From JAADDV01 sp964582875 (lineage in GTDB: Bacteria; Aquificota; Aquificia; Aquificales; Hydrogenothermaceae), in NCBI GenBank assembly GCA_964582875.1, contig CAZOTZ010000004.1, positions 1-32,024 on the forward strand: a DNA stretch of 32,024 nucleotides. The letters are read 5' to 3'. How positions within the stretch are numbered: the stretch's first letter is position 1; each line of letters starts with the position of its first letter. A program made the translations under genes and the position numbers. Shown in pieces: positions 25,535-32,024 of this stretch. Under the pieces are notes generated by a model, which did not search any database, was not told the origin of the DNA, and was given only the letters and a program-made list of their open reading frames with translations.

Positions 25535-26137
25535 TTATTTGTCTATGAATATACCGTAGAAAATCTGTGATATAAACAGCTCTGGTTCTTTTACAATAGG
25601 ACCTTCTTTTTCTAAAATTGTGTAAGAAAACACTTTTGATTGGATAGAGCCTATAAAAAACAGTGATGTTTCCACAGGGTCAATGTCTTTTCTTATACAA
25701 CCCTCTTTTTGTCCTTTTTCTATAATTTTTGATATTTTGTCTGTATAGTTTTCTATAAAGTTTCTAAGTATACTCTGAAACTGTTTGTTTTCTGAACGGG
25801 ACAACTCAAAACAGAGGATAGGAACAGCTCCTTTTGTCTCCTCTAACACTTTTATATGTTCCCTAAGTAGTATTTCAAGAATATCTTTTGCTTTTTTTCC
25901 TTTTTTAATAGCCTCGTCTGCACTTTTAGAACATCTGGATACGTACTTGTTTATAATCTCAAGGATGATATCGTCCATAGACTTGAAATGCTTAAAAATA
26001 GCAGCGTCTGTTATTCCCAATCTATCAGCTATATTTTTAGCAGTAAATCTCCTTAAACCTTCTTTTACTATTATTTCAGCACCAATTCTTATTATTTTTT
26101 CCCTTGTTGGTAAGTTTGAGAAGTCATCCCCTTTCAT
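25535..26137 (-). CDS. TetR/AcrR-family transcriptional regulator
   Basis: A 200-residue repressor-type protein. The N-terminal helix-turn-helix (about residues 12-58) reads IIVKEGLRRFTAKNIADRLG then DAAIFKHFKS, typical of TetR. The C-terminal ligand domain is helical and gives no clue to the ligand. GGAGG lies 7 bases before the ATG, which overlaps the DHH gene stop (ATGA). It is therefore expressed with that phosphoesterase and may control their shared promoter, where a palindrome-like sequence is seen (27025-27041). The 77 bp after its stop hold no obvious terminator. Confidence 0.85.
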   Translation of the reverse strand: MKGDDFSNLPTREKIIRIGAEIIVKEGLRRFTAKNIADRLGITDAAIFKHFKSMDDIILEIINKYVSRCSKSADEAIKKGKKAKDILEILLREHIKVLEETKGAVPILCFELSRSENKQFQSILRNFIENYTDKISKIIEKGQKEGCIRKDIDPVETSLFFIGSIQSKVFSYTILEKEGPIVKEPELFISQIFYGIFIDK

Positions 26138-27015
26138 ATCTGTTCCTCCATTAATAAAAGCTTTTGGCAGAAATCTTTTAGCAGGACGAGTGCCCCAGCG
26201 GCGTTTTTATGTCCTCCTCCACCTAATATCTTTGCAAGTTCAAGAGCAGATGGATTTTGCCCATCACAGCTTCTAAAACTTAGTTTTACAAACTCTCCAT
26301 TTATATTAAACAGTGCTACAGCTTGATTGTGTTCCTTAGAAAGAATATTTCCTATCTCTGACTGAAAAAGATTTGTATTGTAAGCTTTTACAATGTAATC
26401 ACCTATTTTTAGATGAACCTCTTTAGCTTTTTCAACGTATCTATTTATCAGATAGTCTGAATACTGGGCAAGAAGCTTTCCTTTTTCTATAACACCAGTG
26501 ATATCTGAAAAAATAAGCTCTTTTATTTTATCTGGCTGATTTGTAAAGAGAACAAGGTATGCATTGACGTACTTGGTTATATCTCCAAATTTCCATGTCC
26601 ATATATCTTTATCTTCCACATACTGGATAATAGGAGGGATATCTTTTTCTCCATAAAAGTAAACCCATGTTAGAGAAGCACCGGAACGGTTATTATCAAA
26701 GATGTATTTTACATTTTTGTATTTTTTAGACATTTCTTCTAAAAGTTCTTTTACTCCAATATGATGGTCAATTATGACAATCTGATTAGCTATGTTTGCA
26801 AGAGTTTCAAGGTGTTCTTTCCTTAAAGAAAAATCAACTATATAAACGTCGGTGTTTTTATCTACTTTTTCTAAAACATTTTGAAAGTCTTCTTCTTTAT
26901 AACCGTGCTCAAGGGGAAATAGTATACAATCAGGGAATTTTGTTAACAAAACAGCTGCAGCTGTTGTTCCATCAGTACAGTTTCCATGGTATATACAAAC
27001 TACTTTTTTCTCCAT
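26134..27015 (-). CDS. DHH/DHHA1 family phosphoesterase
   Basis: A manganese-type phosphoesterase of the DHH superfamily, 293 residues. Motif I is degenerate but recognisable (YHGNCTDG, about residues 9-16). Motif II is VDFS (about 60), motif III is the DHH triad itself (IIDHHIG, about 84-90), and the DHHA1 end has GGGGHKNAAGA (about 266-276). Relatives include NrnB-like oligoribonucleases and cyclic-nucleotide hydrolases, so the substrate may be short RNA or a nucleotide second messenger. It is not RecJ (too short). AGAGG precedes the ATG. It is the first gene of the operon and overlaps tetR. Confidence 0.82.
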   Translation of the reverse strand: MEKKVVCIYHGNCTDGTTAAAVLLTKFPDCILFPLEHGYKEEDFQNVLEKVDKNTDVYIVDFSLRKEHLETLANIANQIVIIDHHIGVKELLEEMSKKYKNVKYIFDNNRSGASLTWVYFYGEKDIPPIIQYVEDKDIWTWKFGDITKYVNAYLVLFTNQPDKIKELIFSDITGVIEKGKLLAQYSDYLINRYVEKAKEVHLKIGDYIVKAYNTNLFQSEIGNILSKEHNQAVALFNINGEFVKLSFRSCDGQNPSALELAKILGGGGHKNAAGALVLLKDFCQKLLLMEEQI

Positions 27016-27024
27016 AAAAACCTC

Positions 27025-27041
27025 TAAGTGAGCGCTTATTA
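27025..27041. promoter_or_regulatory. Possible TetR operator upstream of the DHH-tetR operon
   Basis: TAAGTGAGCGCTTATTA is an imperfect palindrome centred on AGCGCT. It lies just upstream of the ribosome-binding site of the DHH gene, in the likely 5' leader. The AGTGAGCGCT half resembles operators of several TetR-family repressors. The remainder of the 280-bp divergent spacer holds the nrd promoter and no other recognised element. Confidence 0.3.
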
Positions 27042-27223
27042 ACTTTATATTTTGACTTATTTCTTACTAAAATTGCAAATTTTTCTAAGGTTTTATCTTT
27101 TTAATGCACCAAGTTTAGGCAGTGGAAAGTGTATGCTAACCTTAAAATTTTTTGTCCTTTTATTTCAATGTTTTTCAAGAACATGTCTAAAAAAATACAA
27201 GGTATATCAACCACTTTCCTGAT

Positions 27224-27252
27224 TTGACACCACAATATGTAGTGTTTTAAAT
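27224..27252 (+). promoter_or_regulatory. Promoter of the nrdB-endonuclease-nrdA operon
   Basis: A perfect TTGACA (-35, 27224-27229), a 17-bp spacer and TTAAAT (-10, 27247-27252, 4 of 6). NrdR box 1 fills the spacer and box 2 lies just past the expected transcription start, an arrangement suited to repression. Confidence 0.65.
27230..27245 (+). promoter_or_regulatory. NrdR box 1
   Basis: CCACAATATGTAGTGT agrees with the NrdR-box consensus acaCwAtATaTwGtgt at all but two positions. It is located between the -35 and -10 elements. Pairs of such boxes upstream of ribonucleotide reductase genes are the hallmark of NrdR, the ATP/dATP-sensing repressor. The nrdR gene is not in this window. Confidence 0.85.
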
Positions 27253-27259
27253 TTATGAA

Positions 27260-27275
27260 CCACAATATATTGTGT
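27260..27275 (+). promoter_or_regulatory. NrdR box 2
   Basis: CCACAATATATTGTGT, a near-perfect palindrome and nearly identical to box 1. It starts exactly 30 bp after box 1, about three helical turns, so both sites face the same side of the DNA as required for co-operative NrdR binding. It ends 20 bp before the nrdB ATG. Confidence 0.88.
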
Positions 27276-27295
27276 TTAATCTGGAGGGCTTTACC

Positions 27296-28285
27296 ATGAA
27301 GAATTTAGGTTTTATAGGAAAAACTTCTGTAAGGGATAACATAAGACTCTCTGAAAACCCAAGGTACCCGGTGTTTAAAGAAATATACACAAAGCAAAAA
27401 AAAGCAGTCTGGTTTCCAGAGGAGTTAAATATACAACAAGATGTTCTTGATTACAAATCTTTAACCCCAACAGAAAAAGACCTTTTTGATAGTGCGGTAG
27501 GGTACTTTGCATCATCTGAACTTCTTGTTCAAAACGTTTTAGGAAATGGTTTTTTCCCAGTTTTAACAGACCCTTACGCAAAAATGAGTTTTTCAACACA
27601 GATGTTTATGGAGAACATACATTCTGACTTTTTTGAGATTATTCTAAACAGCTTTGAGATGGACAGGAGAAGAGTTTATAACATAACCCTTGAAGACAAA
27701 CTTCTGAAAGAAAAGCAGGAGCTTATTATAAGAGCTGTTGATAGAATAACATATGGAAAAGCTGACCCTGATACTTTAGAAGGAAAAAAACAGATACTTA
27801 CTGCAATACTCTTAAACAATATTATTCAAGAAGGTATGTTCTTTTACTCTGCATTCGCACACTTTTTTGCTATGAAAGACACAGGAAAAATGAAAAATGT
27901 TGTTTCTGGTGTTGAGCTTGTTTTAATAGATGAATCACTTCACTTACAGAATGGAATAGAAGCAATACTTACAATAGTAGAAGAAAATCCAGAGATTGTT
28001 GATGATGAACCGTTTGTTGAGAATATCAGAGAAACTATTATTGATGCTGTTGAACTTGAACTGAACTATCTAAAAACAAAGTTTGGTGGAACAACTATAT
28101 TTGGCGTATCTTACAAAGAGCTTGAAAAATATATGAAATATATAGCTGATAGGAGACTTGAGGAGCTTGGTTTTGACCCTCAGTTTAAGATAGACCAGAA
28201 CCCACTTAAGTTTTTACAGAAAGAGGACGTTAAGAAACTAACTAATTTCTTTGAGGTTTCAAGTACTGAGTATACTAATTTCTAA
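27296..28285 (+). CDS. nrdB: Ribonucleotide reductase beta subunit, Tyr-less (class Ic-like)
   Basis: Small subunit of class I ribonucleotide reductase, which generates the radical used by NrdA. The ATG at 27296 with GGAGGG is preferred over an upstream in-frame GTG (27272) that overlaps NrdR box 2. The metal ligands fit the E. coli spacing exactly: Glu75, Glu106, His109, Glu179, Glu213 and His216. Two features are unusual. The first ligand is Glu rather than Asp, and the residue aligned with radical Tyr122 is Phe113 (ENIHSDFF). Both are found in the Mn/Fe class Ic enzyme of Chlamydia. Trp39 (VWFPEEL) and a Tyr near the C-terminus (Tyr326), needed for radical transfer, remain. The gene lacks an intein. 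Confidence 0.93.
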   Translation: MKNLGFIGKTSVRDNIRLSENPRYPVFKEIYTKQKKAVWFPEELNIQQDVLDYKSLTPTEKDLFDSAVGYFASSELLVQNVLGNGFFPVLTDPYAKMSFSTQMFMENIHSDFFEIILNSFEMDRRRVYNITLEDKLLKEKQELIIRAVDRITYGKADPDTLEGKKQILTAILLNNIIQEGMFFYSAFAHFFAMKDTGKMKNVVSGVELVLIDESLHLQNGIEAILTIVEENPEIVDDEPFVENIRETIIDAVELELNYLKTKFGGTTIFGVSYKELEKYMKYIADRRLEELGFDPQFKIDQNPLKFLQKEDVKKLTNFFEVSSTEYTNF

Positions 28286-28311
28286 ATACTTCAAAGAAGT
28301 TTGGTACCTGA

Positions 28312-30027
28312 ATGAAAAAAGAAAATCTTCTAAAGCTTTCAGAAACGCTAACCCCCAGGGGACTGGGGGTTAAGATTGCCAAAAACCCCTCATTAAAAGA
28401 TGAGCTTTACAGATTAACTTCTTTTCTCCCTGAGGATGCCCCCCAGTCTTTGAGAATATGGTGCATAAAGAATGGTATTTTTTCAGAGGATAAACTCCCT
28501 AAGTGTCCTGTTTGCGGGAACTTACCTGCTTACTCAACAGGAAAATTTAGAACCTACTGTTCAAAAAGATGTGCCCAGCTTGATGAGGAAAAATTTTTAA
28601 AAAAATACGGTGTTAAGCATCATTTAAAGTCTGAAAAAGTTAAGGAAAAAAGAAAAAAAACAGTTTTAGAAAAGTATGGTGTTGATAATGTAGGCAAAAT
28701 AACAAGAGAAAAAGCAAAAAAAACAACCTTAGAAAAGTACGGAGTAGATAACTATACGAAAACCAAAGAATACCAACAAAAGAGAGTTCAGACTTCACTA
28801 AAAAAATACGGTGTACCTCATCCTATGAAATCCCAGCAAATAAAAGAAAAGCTAAAATCATCTCTTAAAGACAAAAGAGAAGAAATACATCAAAAAGTAA
28901 AGAGAACTCTCTTAGAAAGGTATGGTGTTTCTTCACCTATGCATATTGAACATGTGAAAGAAAAGGTTTTACAAAACTATAAAGAAAAGGTATGGGAAAG
29001 GCTTCTTATAAAACTTGAAAAGAATAATATAGAACCACTTTTTGATTTTGATACATTTAAAAAAGTATCTGTAAAGGATAGAAAAAGATATTTATTCCTG
29101 TGTAAAAAATGTGGAACAAACTTTTTAGACCACCTTGATAATGGAAACATACCTGTGTGCCCTAACTGTTTCAAAAATGTATCAAATCCTGAGCAGATTA
29201 TTATTTCTTTCTTAAAAGATAAAGGTATCACATTTGATAGTAATAACAGAACAGTTATAAAACCTTTTGAAATAGACATATATGTACCACATGTAAAATT
29301 AGGAATAGATGTAAATGGCATATATTTTCACACTTATGAGAAACTACTACAGGAAAGAAAGTTATCTGAAAAACAGGCAAAAAACTATCACAGATTGAAA
29401 TGGCTTTTATCAAAAGAAAAGGGAATACACCTTGTACAGTTCTGGGATAGCGAAGTAATAAGGAAAAAAGAAACTGTATTTTCCATTATAGGCTCTTTTG
29501 TAGGAATTAATAAAAGGATTTATGCAAGAGAATGTCATATAGAAGAGTTAGATGAAAAGACAGCTTTTAAGTTTTTTATAGAAAACCACCTGTCTGATAG
29601 AGTCGTAGTTGGAAAAACCTTTGGTTTAATTTTTCAAGGTGAACTGGTTTCAGCTATCACAGTTGGTAAAGCACGATTTGGACTTGAAGGATATGAAATA
29701 TACAGATTTGCATCAAAAAACTATGTTAATGTGGTTGGTGGACTTGGAAAACTTATTAAGTACGTATCTAAAAAACTCAGAATTAGTACTCTACATTCTT
29801 ATGTTGATTTAAGAGTTTTTGATGGTAAAAGTTTTGAAAAGTTAGGTTTTAAAAAAATTAGAATAACTAAACCAGATTATTACTATACAAAAGATTTTAT
29901 AAATCTTTTACCAAGGGAACTATTTATGAAGTCAAAAACAGGTGAAAACGAAAAAGAATACACAGAAAAATTAAAATATCAAAAAGTTTATGGAGTTGGT
30001 CACGCCTTATATACAAAAACATTTTAG
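28312..30027 (+). CDS. Free-standing phage-type homing endonuclease (Vsr-like/EDxHD fold)
   Basis: A 571-residue selfish-DNA protein inserted between nrdB and nrdA. In order: a treble-clef zinc site (C65, C68, C83, C87); five KYGV-type DNA-binding repeats at about 98, 121, 142, 165 and 203; a zinc ribbon (C264, C267, C283, C286); a Vsr-like nuclease with FEIDIYVP (Glu320, Asp322), GIDVNG (Asp333), His340 and His360; and a C-terminal GNAT-like fold (about 404-540). The same build occurs in free-standing endonucleases of large phages. All candidate catalytic residues are present, so it may be active. It has no clear Shine-Dalgarno (AAAGAAG, poorly spaced) and a strong hairpin inside its first codons, suggesting low translation. 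The target site is unknown; a site in the nrd region is inferred from its location. Confidence 0.75.
   Translation: MKKENLLKLSETLTPRGLGVKIAKNPSLKDELYRLTSFLPEDAPQSLRIWCIKNGIFSEDKLPKCPVCGNLPAYSTGKFRTYCSKRCAQLDEEKFLKKYGVKHHLKSEKVKEKRKKTVLEKYGVDNVGKITREKAKKTTLEKYGVDNYTKTKEYQQKRVQTSLKKYGVPHPMKSQQIKEKLKSSLKDKREEIHQKVKRTLLERYGVSSPMHIEHVKEKVLQNYKEKVWERLLIKLEKNNIEPLFDFDTFKKVSVKDRKRYLFLCKKCGTNFLDHLDNGNIPVCPNCFKNVSNPEQIIISFLKDKGITFDSNNRTVIKPFEIDIYVPHVKLGIDVNGIYFHTYEKLLQERKLSEKQAKNYHRLKWLLSKEKGIHLVQFWDSEVIRKKETVFSIIGSFVGINKRIYARECHIEELDEKTAFKFFIENHLSDRVVVGKTFGLIFQGELVSAITVGKARFGLEGYEIYRFASKNYVNVVGGLGKLIKYVSKKLRISTLHSYVDLRVFDGKSFEKLGFKKIRITKPDYYYTKDFINLLPRELFMKSKTGENEKEYTEKLKYQKVYGVGHALYTKTF
28349..28372 (+). 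repeat. GC-rich hairpin at the 5' end of the endonuclease gene
   Basis: TAACCCCC, loop AGGGGACT, GGGGGTTA: a perfect 8-bp stem starting 37 bases after the endonuclease ATG. It is exceptional in this AT-rich DNA. It may limit translation or transcription into the selfish gene, or protect the nrdB mRNA end; function is inferred. No T-run follows, so it is not a standard terminator. Confidence 0.65.
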
Positions 30028-30037
30028 GAGGTTTTAA

Positions 30038-32024
30038 ATGCAGAGGATTGTTATAAAAAGAGACGGAACAGAAGAAAAGTTCCAGATGAAGAAGCTGATA
30101 AATGCTATATTTGCCCTCCTTGAAGGGATGGATATCCCTGATGATTATGAGATAGTTTTTAGGATAGCTAAAGAGCTTGATTTAAAAATCCCAGAAAAGG
30201 TTACAACACAGGAACTTGATACCCTTGTTTTAAAAGCTATAGAACAGCTTATCCCAAAACACTATATCTATGATACCCTTGCAGCAAGACAGCTCTTAAA
30301 ACTTATAAATAGAGAAATAGATAAAAGATTTTCTTCTTTTAAAGAAGCTGTTGAGTTTGGAGTAAAAGAAGGTCTATACAAAGAAGAATTACTGAAGTTT
30401 GACCTTCAAAAACTTGAGGACGCAATAGTTTACCAGAGGGATAGAAATCTTGATTATTTTGGTCTTACTACACTTAGGGATAGATACTTTACAAGGGACA
30501 GAGAAGGAAACATCATAGAAAAGCCCCAGTGGTTTTTTATGAGAGTTGCTATGGGAATAGGAAATAATGAAGATGAAGTAATAAAGATATACGATAAAAT
30601 ATCAAAACTTGAGTACCTCCATTCAACACCTACCCTTTATAACTCAGGAACAACAACCCACCAGTATAGCTCATGTTTTCCAGCAGGCACACCTGTTATA
30701 ACTAAAGAAGGTATAAAAAATATAGAGGATATTAAAATCGGAGATGTTGTTTTAACTGCAGAAGGAAACTTTAAAGTAGTATCCGGGCTATTTAACAGAA
30801 AATATCAGCGAGATTTATATAAAATAAAAGTTTGGGGATTATGGGGAGAAAATGAAACAGTAAAAGCTACAGATGACCATAAGTTTTTAGTGCTAAAAAA
30901 AGAGGATGTAGAATGCTACAGAAAGTTTTATAAAGTATGCCCACCTTATCAGGGAACACAGAATTGCCAACCTGTAAAAGATGAGTATGCAACAACCTGT
31001 GTAAAAACTCAGGTAGATTTATTAAATGATGTTAAGTGGGTAGAAGCGAAAGAGTTAGAAAAAGGAGATTTTATAGCTATTCCTTATCCTAAAGAAGTAC
31101 ATAGTATAGAGTATTTATCAATTTTAGACTATGTAAATAACCCTTATTTGGTAGAAAAGGAAGGATTTATAAAGAAGTTAAACCATGATAAACAAAAAAG
31201 AACTCCAGAATTTAATCATCAAATTAACGAGATAAAAGCGAAAGTTCCTTTAGATTATGATTTTATGAGATTTTTAGGATATTACCTTGCAGAAGGGTAT
31301 ATCAACAAATCTAATGGAAAATACTCGGTAGTGTTTACTTTTAACAGGAATGAAAAAGGTTATATTGATGATGTTATAAAATTATCAGAAAAACTTTTTG
31401 CCGTTAAACCAAATATCTCAGAAAATAAAGATAACTCAGTGAGAATAACTATAAATAGTACTTATGTGGGAGAATTTATAAAAAATCTAGTTGGAACAGG
31501 ATTTAATAAAAAGGTTTTACCACCTGAGATACTTTTAGCAAATCCAGAGATACAAAAGGGTTTAATTGTAGGATTATTTAGAGGAGATGCAACAGCAGTA
31601 TCTGACGGATATAGACTTACAATATCAAATAAAGTTTTAGCTTATCAAATATTCCATATACTCCTTAGAATAGGAAGTCTTCCAAGGATTTCCAAAGCAA
31701 CAAAAAATCACTTAGCAACAGAAGAACCTTATTCTGTTCATATTTCAATAAACGATAGCTCAGACTTAATTAAACAAATAGGAAAAGATTTACACAAAAT
31801 TACTGCAAAACCAGATAAGAAAAAAATAAACAGCTATAGATTTAGATACAAAGATTATGTTTTCTACAAAATAGATAAAGTAGAAAAAAAACCTTTTGAT
31901 GGAACAGTATATGACTTTGAGGTAAAAGGAGACCACAGTTTTTGTGCAAACTTAGTTGCTGCTCATAACTGTTATGTAAATGTTATAGATGACTCATTAG
32001 AAAGTATTATGGATAAAGCAAAAG
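30038..32024 (+). CDS. nrdA: Ribonucleotide reductase alpha subunit, partial, intein-containing
   Basis: Catalytic large subunit of class I ribonucleotide reductase; the frame is open to the window end. The ATG follows AGGAGG at ideal spacing, 10 bp after the endonuclease stop. Residues 1-90 are an ATP-cone (MQRIVIKRDGTEEKFQMKKL), the dATP-sensing site for allosteric control. LEYLHSTPTLYNSG leads to the first active-site Cys. The coding frame is interrupted by an in-frame intein (residues 213-644). After splicing, SS joins directly to CYVNVIDDSLESI, whose Cys is the equivalent of E. coli Cys225. Without splicing the enzyme cannot be active. Only about 230 extein residues are visible, so the other active-site residues cannot be checked. 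Confidence 0.93.
   Translation, partial: MQRIVIKRDGTEEKFQMKKLINAIFALLEGMDIPDDYEIVFRIAKELDLKIPEKVTTQELDTLVLKAIEQLIPKHYIYDTLAARQLLKLINREIDKRFSSFKEAVEFGVKEGLYKEELLKFDLQKLEDAIVYQRDRNLDYFGLTTLRDRYFTRDREGNIIEKPQWFFMRVAMGIGNNEDEVIKIYDKISKLEYLHSTPTLYNSGTTTHQYSSCFPAGTPVITKEGIKNIEDIKIGDVVLTAEGNFKVVSGLFNRKYQRDLYKIKVWGLWGENETVKATDDHKFLVLKKEDVECYRKFYKVCPPYQGTQNCQPVKDEYATTCVKTQVDLLNDVKWVEAKELEKGDFIAIPYPKEVHSIEYLSILDYVNNPYLVEKEGFIKKLNHDKQKRTPEFNHQINEIKAKVPLDYDFMRFLGYYLAEGYINKSNGKYSVVFTFNRNEKGYIDDVIKLSEKLFAVKPNISENKDNSVRITINSTYVGEFIKNLVGTGFNKKVLPPEILLANPEIQKGLIVGLFRGDATAVSDGYRLTISNKVLAYQIFHILLRIGSLPRISKATKNHLATEEPYSVHISINDSSDLIKQIGKDLHKITAKPDKKKINSYRFRYKDYVFYKIDKVEKKPFDGTVYDFEVKGDHSFCANLVAAHNCYVNVIDDSLESIMDKAK
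30674..31969 (+). mobile_element. LAGLIDADG intein at the NrdA catalytic cysteine
   Basis: A 432-residue intein. Block A begins with Cys1 (CFPAGTPV). Block B holds the Thr-x-x-His motif TDDH. The central LAGLIDADG endonuclease has LGYYLAEGY (acidic Glu207) and GLFRGDAT (Asp305), both active-site acids intact. Block F is VYDFEVKGDHSF, and block G ends in VAAHN with Cys as the +1 extein residue. All splicing residues (Cys1, block B His, penultimate His, terminal Asn, +1 Cys) are present, so splicing should work. A Cys-containing insertion follows block B (C81, C89, C98, C109). The +1 Cys is itself catalytic in NrdA, so imprecise loss would be lethal. Confidence 0.93.

Noticed and set aside
27086..27219. 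Inverted repeats TAAGGTT/AACCTTA (27086-27092, 27138-27144) and GGAAAGTG/CACTTTCC (27124-27131, 27212-27219)
   Set aside because: Arms are short, far apart and interleaved, and lie upstream of the nrd promoter. Chance occurrence in AT-rich DNA is likely.
27272..27295. Upstream GTG start for nrdB
   Set aside because: It overlaps NrdR box 2 and lacks a ribosome-binding site, whereas the ATG at 27296 has GGAGGG at good spacing.
1..32024. CRISPR array, tRNA or rRNA genes
   Set aside because: No regularly spaced direct repeats were seen, and the short gaps show no cloverleaf-like or conserved rRNA sequence.

Overview
The window is AT-rich chromosomal DNA (roughly one third GC by eye) from a bacterium. 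Protein composition (Lys/Glu/Ile-rich, AGA/ATA codon bias), a stand-alone DnaC-type loader, a mono-haem cytochrome c lipoprotein and the MEP isoprenoid genes ispF and ispG together suggest a thermophilic member of the Aquificota, probably Hydrogenothermaceae (Persephonella/Sulfurihydrogenibium-like). The taxon is an inference from sequence style, not a database match. Coding density is high. Genes often overlap by 1-16 bp, and no gap between genes exceeds about 280 bp.

Layout. Bases 1-201: tail of a possible transposase, then a promoter. Bases 202-6977 (+): nadK-ispF-cytochrome c lipoprotein, then a lytic transglycosylase (MltD type), a PsiE-like membrane protein and a short Mfd. Bases 6962-8331 (-): a flavoprotein and a coiled-coil zinc-ribbon protein. 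Bases 8443-9960 (+): a PilZ protein and a small helical protein. Bases 9961-11283 (-): dnaA, diverging from rpmF-plsX-fabH (11544-13687, +). Bases 13684-18248 (-): purB, a DUF4139 envelope protein, miaB and a bifunctional-nuclease-family protein. Bases 18379-21939 (+): long-chain polyprenyl diphosphate synthase, panD, a second MltD-type lipoprotein and ispG. Bases 21936-27015 (-): DHH phosphoesterase, TetR regulator, DnaC-like loader, hisB, a DeoR-HTH/NosL fusion and a CCA-adding enzyme split by a frameshift. Bases 27224-32024 (+): a ribonucleotide reductase locus that runs off the window end.

Most genes are housekeeping: NAD and isoprenoid metabolism, phospholipid and fatty-acid initiation, purine and histidine synthesis, tRNA modification and replication initiation. 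The unusual part is the nrd locus. Its promoter carries two NrdR boxes 30 bp apart. NrdB has Phe where the radical Tyr normally sits and Glu as first metal ligand, as in class Ic enzymes. A free-standing phage-style endonuclease gene with a GC-rich hairpin at its 5' end lies between nrdB and nrdA. NrdA carries a 432-residue LAGLIDADG intein exactly at its catalytic cysteine. A second strong signal is the CCA-adding enzyme gene: the frame breaks at an A9 run forming a dnaX-type A-AAA-AAG slippery heptamer, followed 8 nt later by a predicted stem, and the -1 frame continues straight into an intact HD domain.
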